From an uncultured Selenomonadaceae bacterium (GTDB taxonomy: Bacteria > Bacillota > Negativicutes > Selenomonadales > Selenomonadaceae), in contig CAJOIB010000007.1 in the NCBI GenBank assembly GCA_905234705.1, forward strand, positions 1-59,574: a DNA stretch of 59,574 nt, in the 5' to 3' direction. Shown here piece by piece: positions 33,651 through 42,543 of the stretch. Every line of letters starts with the position of its first letter. The first letter of the stretch is position 1. The notes under the pieces are model-generated. The model was given only the letters and a program-made list of their open reading frames with translations, was not told the DNA's origin and did no database searches. The position numbers and the translations under genes were made by a program.

Positions 33651-34751
33651 TTGGCTAAGAGCGGGAAGATAATTTTTATGGCGATGGGCGGCGCGCAGGA
33701 AGTCGGCGCGAGCTGTTATTATCTGAATCTGGGCGGCGAAAATTTTTTGCTGGACTGCGGTTATGGGCGCGAAGAGGGCGTTAATTTTGCGCCTAAATTT
33801 AATGAATTGCTTTACGCTCCCTACATTCAAGATTTTCACCAAATTTCTCACGTGTTTATTTCGCACGCGCATATGGATCACATTGGCGCTTTGCCGAATT
33901 TTTTACAGCTCAATGAGCGCGCCCGCGTTTATATGACGGATTTCACTTGGCAGATAATGAATCTTCAGCTCGGCGACAGATTGTCACGAATCGCGCAGGA
34001 CAATATTTCGCGCGTGTCTTTTTTGCAAAAAATTCCGCTGAAAAATATTTCGGTGTCATTTTATCAAGCCGGACATATTCCAGGCGCGATGATGATACTT
34101 TTCAATTTCGGCGGCAAAAATATTCTTTACACGGGCGATTATTCGACTTTCGCGACGCCGCTTGTCAACGCCGCCATTTTGCCGAATGTTAAAATTGACG
34201 TGCTGATTCTTTGCGGACTTCACGCGCGCCATTATTTTTATCGCTCAAATGACGCCGCGTTTCAAAAAATTCTTTGGCAAATTCGCTACAGCTTGAGCCG
34301 AAACCAAATTGCTTATTGTCAAGTGAATCAGATTAGCAAAGGCGTCGAACTTTTGACTTTGCTGAATAAATTTTTGCCCGACGTCGAAATTTTTCTCAGC
34401 GACAAGGTTATGGATATGGTTTATTGCTTTGAAAATCTAAATATTAAAATTATGCAGGAGTGCAATCATCCGCTGAAAAATTTTCCTTTTGAGCCGAGCG
34501 TGATTATTTCTGCTGAACCGGCGCGTTTTTGGAACTGCGAAATTATTAATTGCGATTTTTCATTGCACGACGATTTTTCAGCCGTTGTGAATTTTGTTCG
34601 GAAAATTAATCCGGAAGTTTGCGTTGTCGTCCACAGCCCGCCGGATAAAATTTTCCATTCCGATATAACTATTGAGCAAATTTTAATCAAAGAGCCGGAT
34701 TCTCGCACGAATTTTATTTTCCCGAAACTTTACCAACCGTTGGAAATTTGA
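33651..34751 (+). CDS. Metallo-beta-lactamase-fold protein, possibly beta-CASP-like
   Basis: About 366 residues from the TTG at 33651, which has AGGTGG seven bases upstream (ATG 33624 is the longer option). The metal-binding motifs of the MBL fold are intact: ISHAHMDHIGALPNF (HxHxDH), QAGHIPGAMMI (His) and YTGDYSTF (Asp). The overall order resembles CPSF/RNase J-type beta-CASP RNA nucleases, including the start GAQEVGASCYYLNLGGENFLLDCG. It is shorter than those enzymes, and a late VVVHSPPDK might hold the last His. First gene of MBL/GrpE-like/Hsp70-like. Substrate unknown; an RNA-processing role is plausible. Confidence 0.8.
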   Translation: MAKSGKIIFMAMGGAQEVGASCYYLNLGGENFLLDCGYGREEGVNFAPKFNELLYAPYIQDFHQISHVFISHAHMDHIGALPNFLQLNERARVYMTDFTWQIMNLQLGDRLSRIAQDNISRVSFLQKIPLKNISVSFYQAGHIPGAMMILFNFGGKNILYTGDYSTFATPLVNAAILPNVKIDVLILCGLHARHYFYRSNDAAFQKILWQIRYSLSRNQIAYCQVNQISKGVELLTLLNKFLPDVEIFLSDKVMDMVYCFENLNIKIMQECNHPLKNFPFEPSVIISAEPARFWNCEIINCDFSLHDDFSAVVNFVRKINPEVCVVVHSPPDKIFHSDITIEQILIKEPDSRTNFIFPKLYQPLEI

Positions 34752-34841
34752 GGCAGTTTATCGCGCTTAAAAATTTGTCAAGCAATTTCGATATAACTAT
34801 TGAGCGAGTTTTTGAAATTTGAGGAGGTTTACCGCGTTGAA
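34661..34841 (+). repeat. Imperfect tandem duplication at the MBL/GrpE-like gene junction
   Basis: CGATATAACTATTGAGC occurs exactly at 34661-34677 (inside the MBL gene) and at 34789-34805 (between the genes). A second shared block, GAAATTTGAGG then a GTTTA(T/C)CGCG segment, occurs at 34743 and at 34814. The downstream copy lacks about 57 bases between the two blocks. This looks like an old duplication of the MBL 3' end plus the next gene's leader, followed by deletion. Confidence 0.7.
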
Positions 34842-35907
34842 AAAAAATATCGTCAAGTTGGACGCTAAAGATCCGATTATAAAAAAATTTATCGATACGG
34901 TTCACAACGGAATTAACAGGCGCTTAAAAGGTTTATCGAGCCATTCGGAAATTGACTATGTTTTTGAGAGCCGCGTTTTCAAGTTGCTTTGCGAAGACAG
35001 GCATCTCAGCGCTAAACGTTGCGTTGAAAAATTGAATGACAGGTATAATTACAATACCGACGAGGAGTCTGTAATTCGAGTTTTCCGCTCAAATTCTATT
35101 ACAACTATGGATAGTCGCGATGAACTTGTCAGCTGGGCTATTTCGGCGGTTGAGGCTTTTGCTCAAGCTTTAATTTCGCGCAATGAGCCGGACAGCGAAA
35201 AATATTTTAAACTTCAAGGCAGTTACGATTATTGGCGCATTAAGAGCAAAGTTTTTTGTCTTATGTTTTATCAAATGCACCCCGAAATTAATATTGGCGA
35301 CGATTTGATTAATTTTGAAAAGTTCGGCAGGATTTACGCTCAATATATTCGCTACGATATGAATGATTTTCTACGGGATATTTGCGGCGTCCAAAATCGC
35401 GGCAAGAATAAAAATTCCAAGCGCACTGAGAGCGAACGGCTCAAAGATGAATTGGCGCGGAACGAAATGATGTTTAAGGATTTACAGGAAGATTTTGACG
35501 CGCGCCTTGAAGAAAATCACCAAAACGAAATTGCCGATTTTTTTGCTCGACTAAATTCCGAAAGGTACGGCTGCATTTTGGATGCGGTGATAAATGTTCG
35601 CGGCGGTATTCAAAAACTCCGCAAGCAAAATGTTGAATTGCCGCCGGAAATTAGCGGGCTTTTTATTTTGATTGATAATCTTGTTAAATTTGTGCGCGAC
35701 AATGAAATTAATCCGATTATGAAACTTGGTTCAGTTCATTCGATGAAGGCGGGTGACATTGAAAATTATTCCGGCGATTATGAGGGCTCACCCTATGCCG
35801 ACGCGGAAGAAATTAAAAAGCTGAAAGTTCTTTCGCCTGGCTGGTATTATAAGAGCAAGGATATTCAAATTTCTCGTCCGCGGCTCAAAGAGTACGTTGA
35901 CGAATAA
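34837..35907 (+). CDS. Large GrpE-like protein paired with the 929-residue Hsp70
   Basis: 356 residues, TTG start with GAGGAGG nine bases upstream (34821-34827). The N-terminal ~190 residues are a helical domain that I do not recognise. From about 195 a Lys/Glu-rich coiled coil runs through SERLKDELARNEMMFKDLQE. A helical segment then leads to a C-terminal beta-like part, AEEIKKLKVLSPGWYYKSKD then IQISRPRLKEYV, which matches the GrpE end pattern (V-x-x-P-G-W-x-x-x-x-x-x-I-x-R-P-x-x-x-x-V). It stands 18 bases before an Hsp70 gene, as canonical grpE does before dnaK. Probably a dedicated exchange factor with an added N-terminal domain. Inferred, not proven. Confidence 0.6.
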   Translation: MKKNIVKLDAKDPIIKKFIDTVHNGINRRLKGLSSHSEIDYVFESRVFKLLCEDRHLSAKRCVEKLNDRYNYNTDEESVIRVFRSNSITTMDSRDELVSWAISAVEAFAQALISRNEPDSEKYFKLQGSYDYWRIKSKVFCLMFYQMHPEINIGDDLINFEKFGRIYAQYIRYDMNDFLRDICGVQNRGKNKNSKRTESERLKDELARNEMMFKDLQEDFDARLEENHQNEIADFFARLNSERYGCILDAVINVRGGIQKLRKQNVELPPEISGLFILIDNLVKFVRDNEINPIMKLGSVHSMKAGDIENYSGDYEGSPYADAEEIKKLKVLSPGWYYKSKDIQISRPRLKEYVDE

Positions 35908-35925
35908 CCGATTGGAGGCGATTTT

Positions 35926-38715
35926 ATGATTATCAATATTGGCAACGAAAAGCATGATGATTTATGCGTTGGCATTGATTTGGGAACGACAAATTCAGTT
36001 TTGGCGACGATAAATGTTAAGCCGAATGGCGATATCGTCAGCAAAGTTTTGGAAATTGCTCGCGCAGTTGATATGTACGGGCGTAATTCTCGATTTTCTA
36101 TGAGAAGAGATTTAACTTTGCCGAGTTGCGTTTATTACAACGAGGAACAAAATTTTACGCCGATTGTGGGGGATTTTGCGAAAAGCAGATATTCCATTCG
36201 CCCGCATTTGGTCGCTAAATCCATTAAAAGCCAGATGGGCAATGTCAAAGCGGAAGGACTTTCGCCGAATATTCCCGATAAAACTCCGGCTGAAATTTCC
36301 GCGCAAATTTTAAAACACATGTTGCAAAGCGCGGCAAAAACTTATCGGCAAGACAGCATTACCGACGCGGTGATAACCGTTCCGGCGAGTTTCGATAGCA
36401 TCATGTGTCAAGCGACTATGGAGGCGGCGCGCCTTGCTGGAATTAATATTTACAATCGCGACGGTTCACTGCGCGAAATTCTTTTGCCCGAACCGCAAGC
36501 CGTCATTTACGATTTTGTTAATCAAGTTCACAACGGCGAAATTTCAAACAATATTTTGGATTTGAGCACTGAAAAAAATGTTATGGTATTTGATTTGGGC
36601 GGCGGCACGCTCGATATCACTCTGCATAAAATATCGCGCAGGGAAGATGCACCGGAAATTTTGAATGTTGAAGATTTAGCCATTAATCGCTATACACTTT
36701 TGGGCGGCGATGATTTTGATTTGCTCTTGGCGAAGGCGATGTTCACGAGATATTTGGAGAAATACCGCACGCACGCAGAAATTGTTCAAAAGATTAGGCG
36801 CGAAGAATCTGCCGTTATGCCGCAACTTTTGAGCTACGCCGAGGATTTGAAAATTCAAGTTAGCGCGGATAAGGGCGGCGCTTATGTCATAAATTCTGCT
36901 TGGGGCGACGAAGAAAATAGTTACCCCATTGGCGGAAATATCAACGCGACCGGCTATGCATATGACGATAATTTTACAACCCAGGAACTTGAAAAAATTT
37001 GGCGCGTATTTATGGGCGAAGAATTTAATTTCTTCGATTTTAAAAATCTTGACGCCGTTGCTAAAAATTACGGTACACAAAATATTATTTTCCCGATTCT
37101 CGACGTGCTGAAAAAATGCGCCGATAAACTTGGAACTGACGATTTTAAAATCGACGCGGTTATTATGAATGGCGGTATGTCGCGCTTTTATATGGTTATT
37201 GACAGGCTGAAAAAATTTTTCGGCTTTGAGCCAATCGTCGCTCTTAATCCAGATCAATCTGTGGCTCGCGGCGCGGCGGTTTACCATTATTTTCGCCACA
37301 AATATGAAGAGAAACTTGTTGCGAACAACCTCGCGCAAGTTGAAGTCGCGCCTATTCAGACGCCATATATTAATACGGTCCAGACAATTTTGCCGGATAG
37401 TTTGTACCTGGTCACGCAAGGCAACCGCTATGAAGAAATTATTCCAACCGGCACGAAACTTCCCTATGAATCGGGAATTTTCACCGGATTTAAACTTCCC
37501 GCCAAAACAAATAAAATCAGCATACCCATTGCCCGCAAAAACAATGACGGTGATTATATTGTCATTGCTAAGGGAAACCTCAATTTTCCCGAAATATATT
37601 CAACTTATGAACATGAAACTTTCGTCGTGTTCAATGTGAATATGAATGAGCAAAAAATTCTCCGCATGAATACCCATACCTGTAAAAATGTTGACGGTTC
37701 AGAAATTCTTGACGAAGGCACAACCGAAATTGCCATTGCCACAGATTTTGATAAATCTAAAAAAATTCTCATCGCTCCTCCGCCTCCGCCAAAAATAAAA
37801 TTGAAGGCTAACGAAGTCCTCAATAATATTCTTGGCAACTGCAAAAAAATCGTGAGCGCTCAAAAAAAAGGCTCGCCTATCAGTAATTATTCCGCCAATA
37901 TCCGGAGCGCAAAGAATCAAATCTTCAACGCCGCCAATCCCGAAGATTTTGCCGAGCCGCTTATTCAAATGTTCCGCGAAAATGGAAGCAATGAAGTTTT
38001 TAAAATGCATTGTGAAATTATTGGGCGGAAAATTTGTTCCAGTTGGACTGCCGCGCAAAGACGCCGCCTTGCGAATTTGTGTATGGAACAACTTGAATAT
38101 GTAATGACTTTTCGTGGCGCTTTGTTAACCGGAAACGCTGTCAATACGAAAATTCAAGCGATTTATACTTTGTCAATGTGCGGGAGCGACGAAGATTTAG
38201 ACAGGCTCAGAAGTTTGCACGATTATAAACAATTTAAATTGGCGAATCTTTATACGCACGCGATAACTAAAACTTGCGTTGAATGGATTTACGGCGAATT
38301 TCAGCGGGACGGTCGGCTTGCGATGAAAAATATGAAAAATCACCTGCAACAATCGGCTCACGCGTTGGGGACGGCTTTTCGGCTTGATGACGAACGCCCG
38401 AATTATTCTTCAATCAATAAGGGCAAAATCGTTACTGAAATGTTGAATCTCCTTCGCTCAAAAAGATTGCTCATATCCGAATTTATCAGCTGCGTTTTGG
38501 CGATAGGTTTGCTCTGCGATCGCCGCTATCCGAATAATATTGAGCAAAAATATATTGACGACGCGCAACAAACGCTTAATACGATTGGCTTTGGCTACGA
38601 TAATAATTTTATGGAAAGAGCGGGTAAATTTAGGTCGGCGGTTCAAAAAATGCTTGAGGGCGAAAAGTTGAGCGTCGAAGAGGAAGAATTTTTGCTGATT
38701 AAATTGGACGATTGA
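35926..38715 (+). CDS. Giant divergent Hsp70 with unique C-terminal helical domain
   Basis: 929 residues, about 300 more than DnaK. The ATPase domain is intact: [14 protein letters not shown] (16-29), [21 protein letters not shown] (221-232), LLGGDDFD and IMNGGMSR (413-420), with a large insertion around 315-385. A short beta domain (about 488-610) takes the place of the substrate-binding domain. Then comes a Pro-run linker, [11 protein letters not shown] (617-627), and a ~300-residue helical domain with no DnaK lid resemblance, perhaps HEAT-like ([14 protein letters not shown] helices, [19 protein letters not shown]). Hsp70 relatives with extra C-terminal domains exist (HscC/YegD-like), but I cannot match this one. 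Operon with the GrpE-like gene. A J-partner is not in the operon. Confidence 0.88.
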   Translation: MIINIGNEKHDDLCVGIDLGTTNSVLATINVKPNGDIVSKVLEIARAVDMYGRNSRFSMRRDLTLPSCVYYNEEQNFTPIVGDFAKSRYSIRPHLVAKSIKSQMGNVKAEGLSPNIPDKTPAEISAQILKHMLQSAAKTYRQDSITDAVITVPASFDSIMCQATMEAARLAGINIYNRDGSLREILLPEPQAVIYDFVNQVHNGEISNNILDLSTEKNVMVFDLGGGTLDITLHKISRREDAPEILNVEDLAINRYTLLGGDDFDLLLAKAMFTRYLEKYRTHAEIVQKIRREESAVMPQLLSYAEDLKIQVSADKGGAYVINSAWGDEENSYPIGGNINATGYAYDDNFTTQELEKIWRVFMGEEFNFFDFKNLDAVAKNYGTQNIIFPILDVLKKCADKLGTDDFKIDAVIMNGGMSRFYMVIDRLKKFFGFEPIVALNPDQSVARGAAVYHYFRHKYEEKLVANNLAQVEVAPIQTPYINTVQTILPDSLYLVTQGNRYEEIIPTGTKLPYESGIFTGFKLPAKTNKISIPIARKNNDGDYIVIAKGNLNFPEIYSTYEHETFVVFNVNMNEQKILRMNTHTCKNVDGSEILDEGTTEIAIATDFDKSKKILIAPPPPPKIKLKANEVLNNILGNCKKIVSAQKKGSPISNYSANIRSAKNQIFNAANPEDFAEPLIQMFRENGSNEVFKMHCEIIGRKICSSWTAAQRRRLANLCMEQLEYVMTFRGALLTGNAVNTKIQAIYTLSMCGSDEDLDRLRSLHDYKQFKLANLYTHAITKTCVEWIYGEFQRDGRLAMKNMKNHLQQSAHALGTAFRLDDERPNYSSINKGKIVTEMLNLLRSKRLLISEFISCVLAIGLLCDRRYPNNIEQKYIDDAQQTLNTIGFGYDNNFMERAGKFRSAVQKMLEGEKLSVEEEEFLLIKLDD

Positions 38716-38739
38716 CGAATCAAATTTTTAATAGCGGCG

Positions 38740-38768
38740 TTGACGTTAAAGCAAGTAAGTGGTACAAT
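38740..38768 (+). promoter_or_regulatory. Promoter of rpsU
   Basis: TTGACG (38740-38745), a 17-base spacer and TACAAT (38763-38768), 25 bases after the Hsp70 stop. Strong ribosome site GGAGGGAGGGAAG then GTG at 38817. Confidence 0.8.
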
Positions 38769-38816
38769 AGCGCGGTAATGAGCTTTAGATTTGAAGCGGA
38801 GGGAGGGAAGATAACC

Positions 38817-38996
38817 GTGGCTAACGAAGTTAAAGTTGGAAAAAATGAATCCATTGACAGTGCTCTCCGTCGTTTCAAGCGTACTTGTCAAAAGGCAGGC
38901 ACGCTCGCTGAAGTTCGTAAACGTGAACATTACGAAAAACCAAGTGTCCGCCGGAAGAAAAAATCAGAGGCGGCTCGTAAGCGCAAATTCCGTTGA
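38817..38996 (+). CDS. rpsU: Small ribosomal subunit protein bS21
   Basis: Small basic 30S protein involved in initiation. 59 residues, a normal length. It reads [20 protein letters not shown], then [20 protein letters not shown] and a Lys/Arg-rich end ([15 protein letters not shown]), all typical. The GTG at 38817 follows a long purine-rich Shine-Dalgarno stretch; the frame is open upstream to 38712 but that part is the leader. Own promoter and terminator. Confidence 0.97.
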   Translation: MANEVKVGKNESIDSALRRFKRTCQKAGTLAEVRKREHYEKPSVRRKKKSEAARKRKFR

Positions 38997-39021
38997 GCTT
39001 TAATCACAAATTAAAAAATAG

Positions 39022-39057
39022 CCGCTGTCTTTCTTTTTGGATTGACGGCGGTTTTTT
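39022..39057 (+). terminator. Terminator behind rpsU
   Basis: Stem CCGCTGTC (39022-39029) with GACGGCGG (39044-39051), one G-U pair, followed by six T residues (39052-39057). Confidence 0.8.
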
Positions 39058-39095
39058 ACATTGCAAATTTTATGAAGGGAGCATCATATAGAAAT

Positions 39096-41215
39096 ATGCC
39101 TGAAAATCAATCCTCGGTTGCGAATCGGACAGGGATTATCTCGGTTATCAAAGTTCTGCAACATTTTGGCGTCAAAGATTTGGAAAAAATTTACAACGAA
39201 AATCCCGATACTGACGATAAACTTGATTGGGAGAAACTTCAAAAATTCGCCAGCAAGTATAATATTCGGAGTACGTTGATTCGCCCGACAGTTGACGAAC
39301 TGCGCGAAATTGAATACCCAGCCGTCGCGAAAATGAATGACGGCGCGTATATCGCAATCGGTAGCGCAAATGATGAAGTTTTGCTGGTTATCGACCCGCG
39401 GCAAAACAAACCCATTGCGATGAAAACTAAGGAATTTCTTGAGAGCTGGTCAAATGAACTTTTAATTTTTTCTGCGGCATTCAGTTGGACTTATTTTAAA
39501 AAGCGTTTCAATGTCGACTGGTTTATGAAAGTTATGAAACGCTATAAGCGACCGCTCAGTGAAGTTTTAATTGCGTCATTTTTCCTGCAATTAATGGGAA
39601 TAGGTTTTCCGCTCATTACGCAGGTTATCATAGATAAAGTTATCGGCAATTCCGGTTATTCCACGCTGACGGTAATTGGTACGGCAATGGTGCTGTTTTT
39701 CTTCATGCAGTCGCTGTTGACGCTGGTTAAGCAGTACGTAATGAATCACACGACGAATAAACTGGACGCGATTTTAGGCACGCGGTTATTCAGACACTTA
39801 ATCGCCCTGCCGCTGCCGTATTACGAAAGACGCCGCGTCGGTGATACGTTAATGCGCGTGGGAGCATTGCAACAAATCCGCGAATTTTTGACAGGCACGG
39901 GTTTATTGACAATCCTTGACGTATTCTTTTCGATTGTATTTATCGCGTTTATGTTCTGGTATTCAGTACCGCTGACGTTAATTGCGCTGTGTACAATTCC
40001 GGTTTACCTCGTACAAAATATTTGGGCAGTGCCGATTATCAAGAAAAAAATTGAGGCGGTCTGGCGTACCGGCGCGATGAATAACGCGTTTATGGTCGAA
40101 TCCATTTCCAACATTGAAACGATAAAAGCGTTGGCAATTGAGCCGCAATTTGTCAACAAATGGGAAAATCTTTTAGCGCGCTATGTCCGCACGACTTTTG
40201 AAAATGTCAAGTTCAATCTGTTTATCAACGCATTCAGCGGAATGGTACAGGTTATAATTTCAATGGCAATTCTGTGGTACGGCGGGCATATGGTTATGGA
40301 CGGCTACTTTACGCTCGGTCAATTAATCGCATTCCAAATGTTGTCAAGACAGGCGATAGCGCCAATGACTAAACTTTTAACAATGTGGCCGAAAGTCCAG
40401 CAAGTTGGTTTAGCGCTCGAACGTATTGGTGATATTTTGAATACGCCAATGGAACCGATTGTTCGGGATATGGGAAAACGCGGCGCTGATAGAATTGACG
40501 GCGCTATCGAATTTCAAGATGTTTCGTTCAGATACCGCGTAGATTTGCCGCTGGTTTTGGAAGGTATTAATCTGAAAGTTGCGCCTGGCGAAAAAATTGG
40601 TATAGTTGGGCGCTCCGGCTCTGGTAAATCTACTTTGACGAATCTTGTACAAAATCTTTACATTCCCGAAGCGGGAAATATCACGGTTGGTGGCGTCAAT
40701 ACGCGCGAGGCGAATTTAGGCTGGCTGCGCGAACAAATTGGCGTTGTTATGCAGGAAAATTATTTGTTTAATTCCAGCGTCCGCGATAATATTGCCGTGA
40801 GCCGCCCGACTGCGACTATGGATGAAATTATTCGTGCGGCGCGTCTTGCGGGTGCTCATGATTTTATTTTGGAACTTAAGGAGGGCTACGATACTGCGAC
40901 AGCTTGAGTGGCGGTCAACGTCAGCGTGTAGCTATTGCGCGTGCTTTGTTAGCCAACCCGCCAATTTTAATTTTCGACGAAGCTACCAGTGCGCTTGACT
41001 ATGAATCTGAGCGTATTATTTTTAACAATATGGGAGCTATCGGCGCGCAAAGGACGATGTTAATCATTGCCCACAGATTGAGCGCGGTTCGTCGTTGCGA
41101 TAAGATTATTGTTGTTGATAAAGGTCATATCGTTGAAAGCGGTTCGCACGAGCAATTAATGGCAATGGGCGGGCTGTATAAATATCTTCACGATCAACAG
41201 GAAGGCAGAGGCTAA
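39096..41215 (+). pseudogene. Type I secretion ABC transporter (HlyB-like), disrupted near the signature motif
   Basis: Inner-membrane ATPase/permease of a type I secretion system. The N-terminal 130 residues are a C39-peptidase-like domain without a catalytic Cys (as in HlyB-type transporters), followed by six membrane helices and an ATPase domain with Walker A GRSGSGKST. About 40897 the frame breaks: GYDT is followed by an out-of-frame ATA and a stop, then the correct [15 protein letters not shown] frame resumes. Compared with the paralogue at 42544 (GYETFVGERGSLLSGGQ) about five codons plus one base are missing. The downstream frame with Walker B and the H-loop is intact and ends at 41215. 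Start taken at ATG 39096. Pseudogene or assembly error. Confidence 0.85.
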
Positions 41216-42540
41216 TGAAATTTTGGAATTGGTTAATACATGGCGAGGAGAAGGAAAAGGAAACGGAAACGCCGCCTTCACCAACAGGGCGAATCGTTAT
41301 GTGGTCGATAATGCTGTTGCTGGTGGTAGGTTTAGCGTGGGGCTTTTTGGGGCATATCAATGAAGTTGCGGTTGCGCCTGGCAAAGTTATTCCTTCGGGA
41401 CAAGCTAAGACTGTGCAGGTTAAGAACAAGGGGATTATCAATGAAATTCGCGTTGAGGAAGGCGACCAGGTTCAAGAGGGCGACGTTTTAGTTGTGCTTG
41501 ATCCGACTACTACCAGCGCGGATTATGACAGCTTGCGGAAACGCGCGGCTTATTACAAATTGGACATTCAGCGTTTGACTGCGGAATTGACAGGCGACCC
41601 TTTCATACCGGAAGAAGATCCGGATTTGGAGGCTCACGATTTAGCGGCTGAATTGGCGCTTTATCAAAGCCGTACCAGTGATTATCAGACGCAGCGTCAA
41701 AGTCGGCAAGACGTTATCACGCAGAAAGAGGCGCGCTTAAGAGCAACACAGGCAACTTACGAAAGATACAATGAAGGTTTGAAAATCGCGCAGGAAAAGG
41801 AACGCCGCTTGACTGATTTATTTCATCAAAGCGCAGTTTCTGAGTTCCAACTCCTTGAACAGCAAAATCAAACTATCGAATATGCGAAAAGTGCGCAGGC
41901 TCAATTAGACGAAATTTCAAGCATTCAAGCGGAAATTGCTGAAGCCGAACAAAATTTAGCAAATGTTGACGCCTCATATCGCAAGGACATTATGACGGCG
42001 CTTGTCGATTCTAAAAAGGAATATTACGCGGTTACTGAATCAATCAAAAAGGCTGAAGAAGATTCGCGTATGGCTACGATAGTTGCGCCGATTAGCGGCA
42101 GGGTTTACAATTTGGCGGTGCATACTGTTGGCGGTATCGTCACCGACGCGCAGGCTTTAATGCAAATCATTCCGGAAGATGTTTCGCTCGAATTTGAAGT
42201 TTACGCCGATAACAAAGACATTGGATTTATCCGCGTTGACCAGGTTGCTGAAGTCAAGGTTGAAACTTTTAACTTTCAAAAATTTGGTATGGTAGACGCA
42301 AAAGTTGTTGAAGTGAGCGCGGACGCCGTTAATGACGCCAGCGATATTGAGCGCAATAAAAAATTCAAGCTGATTCTTGAGCCGATTGGCGCGCCGGTTA
42401 TGGACGTTTTTGGTGAAGCTGTGCCGCTCAGTGTTGGTATGAATGTTAGCGCGGAAATTAAAATTAAGGAAAAGCGCATTATCGACTTCTTCCTTGATCC
42501 GTTCCGCCGTTACACTTCCGAAGCTTTGAGGGAGCGTTGA
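41215..42540 (+). CDS. HlyD-family membrane fusion protein of the type I secretion system
   Basis: Periplasm-spanning adaptor linking the ABC ATPase to an outer-membrane channel. 441 residues. One membrane helix (VMWSIMLLLVVGLAWGFLG, about 28-46) is followed by the lipoyl-like half (VAVAPGKVIPSGQAKTVQ, then IINEIRVEEGDQVQEGDVLVVLDP). A long coiled-coil hairpin (about 100-280) has many Gln/Glu heptads. The second lipoyl half and beta barrel follow (ATIVAPISGRVYNLAV onwards). Its ATG overlaps the ABC gene's TAA by one base. No TolC-like channel gene is in the window. Confidence 0.95.
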   Translation: MKFWNWLIHGEEKEKETETPPSPTGRIVMWSIMLLLVVGLAWGFLGHINEVAVAPGKVIPSGQAKTVQVKNKGIINEIRVEEGDQVQEGDVLVVLDPTTTSADYDSLRKRAAYYKLDIQRLTAELTGDPFIPEEDPDLEAHDLAAELALYQSRTSDYQTQRQSRQDVITQKEARLRATQATYERYNEGLKIAQEKERRLTDLFHQSAVSEFQLLEQQNQTIEYAKSAQAQLDEISSIQAEIAEAEQNLANVDASYRKDIMTALVDSKKEYYAVTESIKKAEEDSRMATIVAPISGRVYNLAVHTVGGIVTDAQALMQIIPEDVSLEFEVYADNKDIGFIRVDQVAEVKVETFNFQKFGMVDAKVVEVSADAVNDASDIERNKKFKLILEPIGAPVMDVFGEAVPLSVGMNVSAEIKIKEKRIIDFFLDPFRRYTSEALRER

Positions 42541-42543
42541 TAA

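Noticed and set aside
36676..37419. Minus-strand frame of 247 residues
   Set aside because: Antisense to the giant Hsp70, whose ATPase motifs lie in the plus frame.
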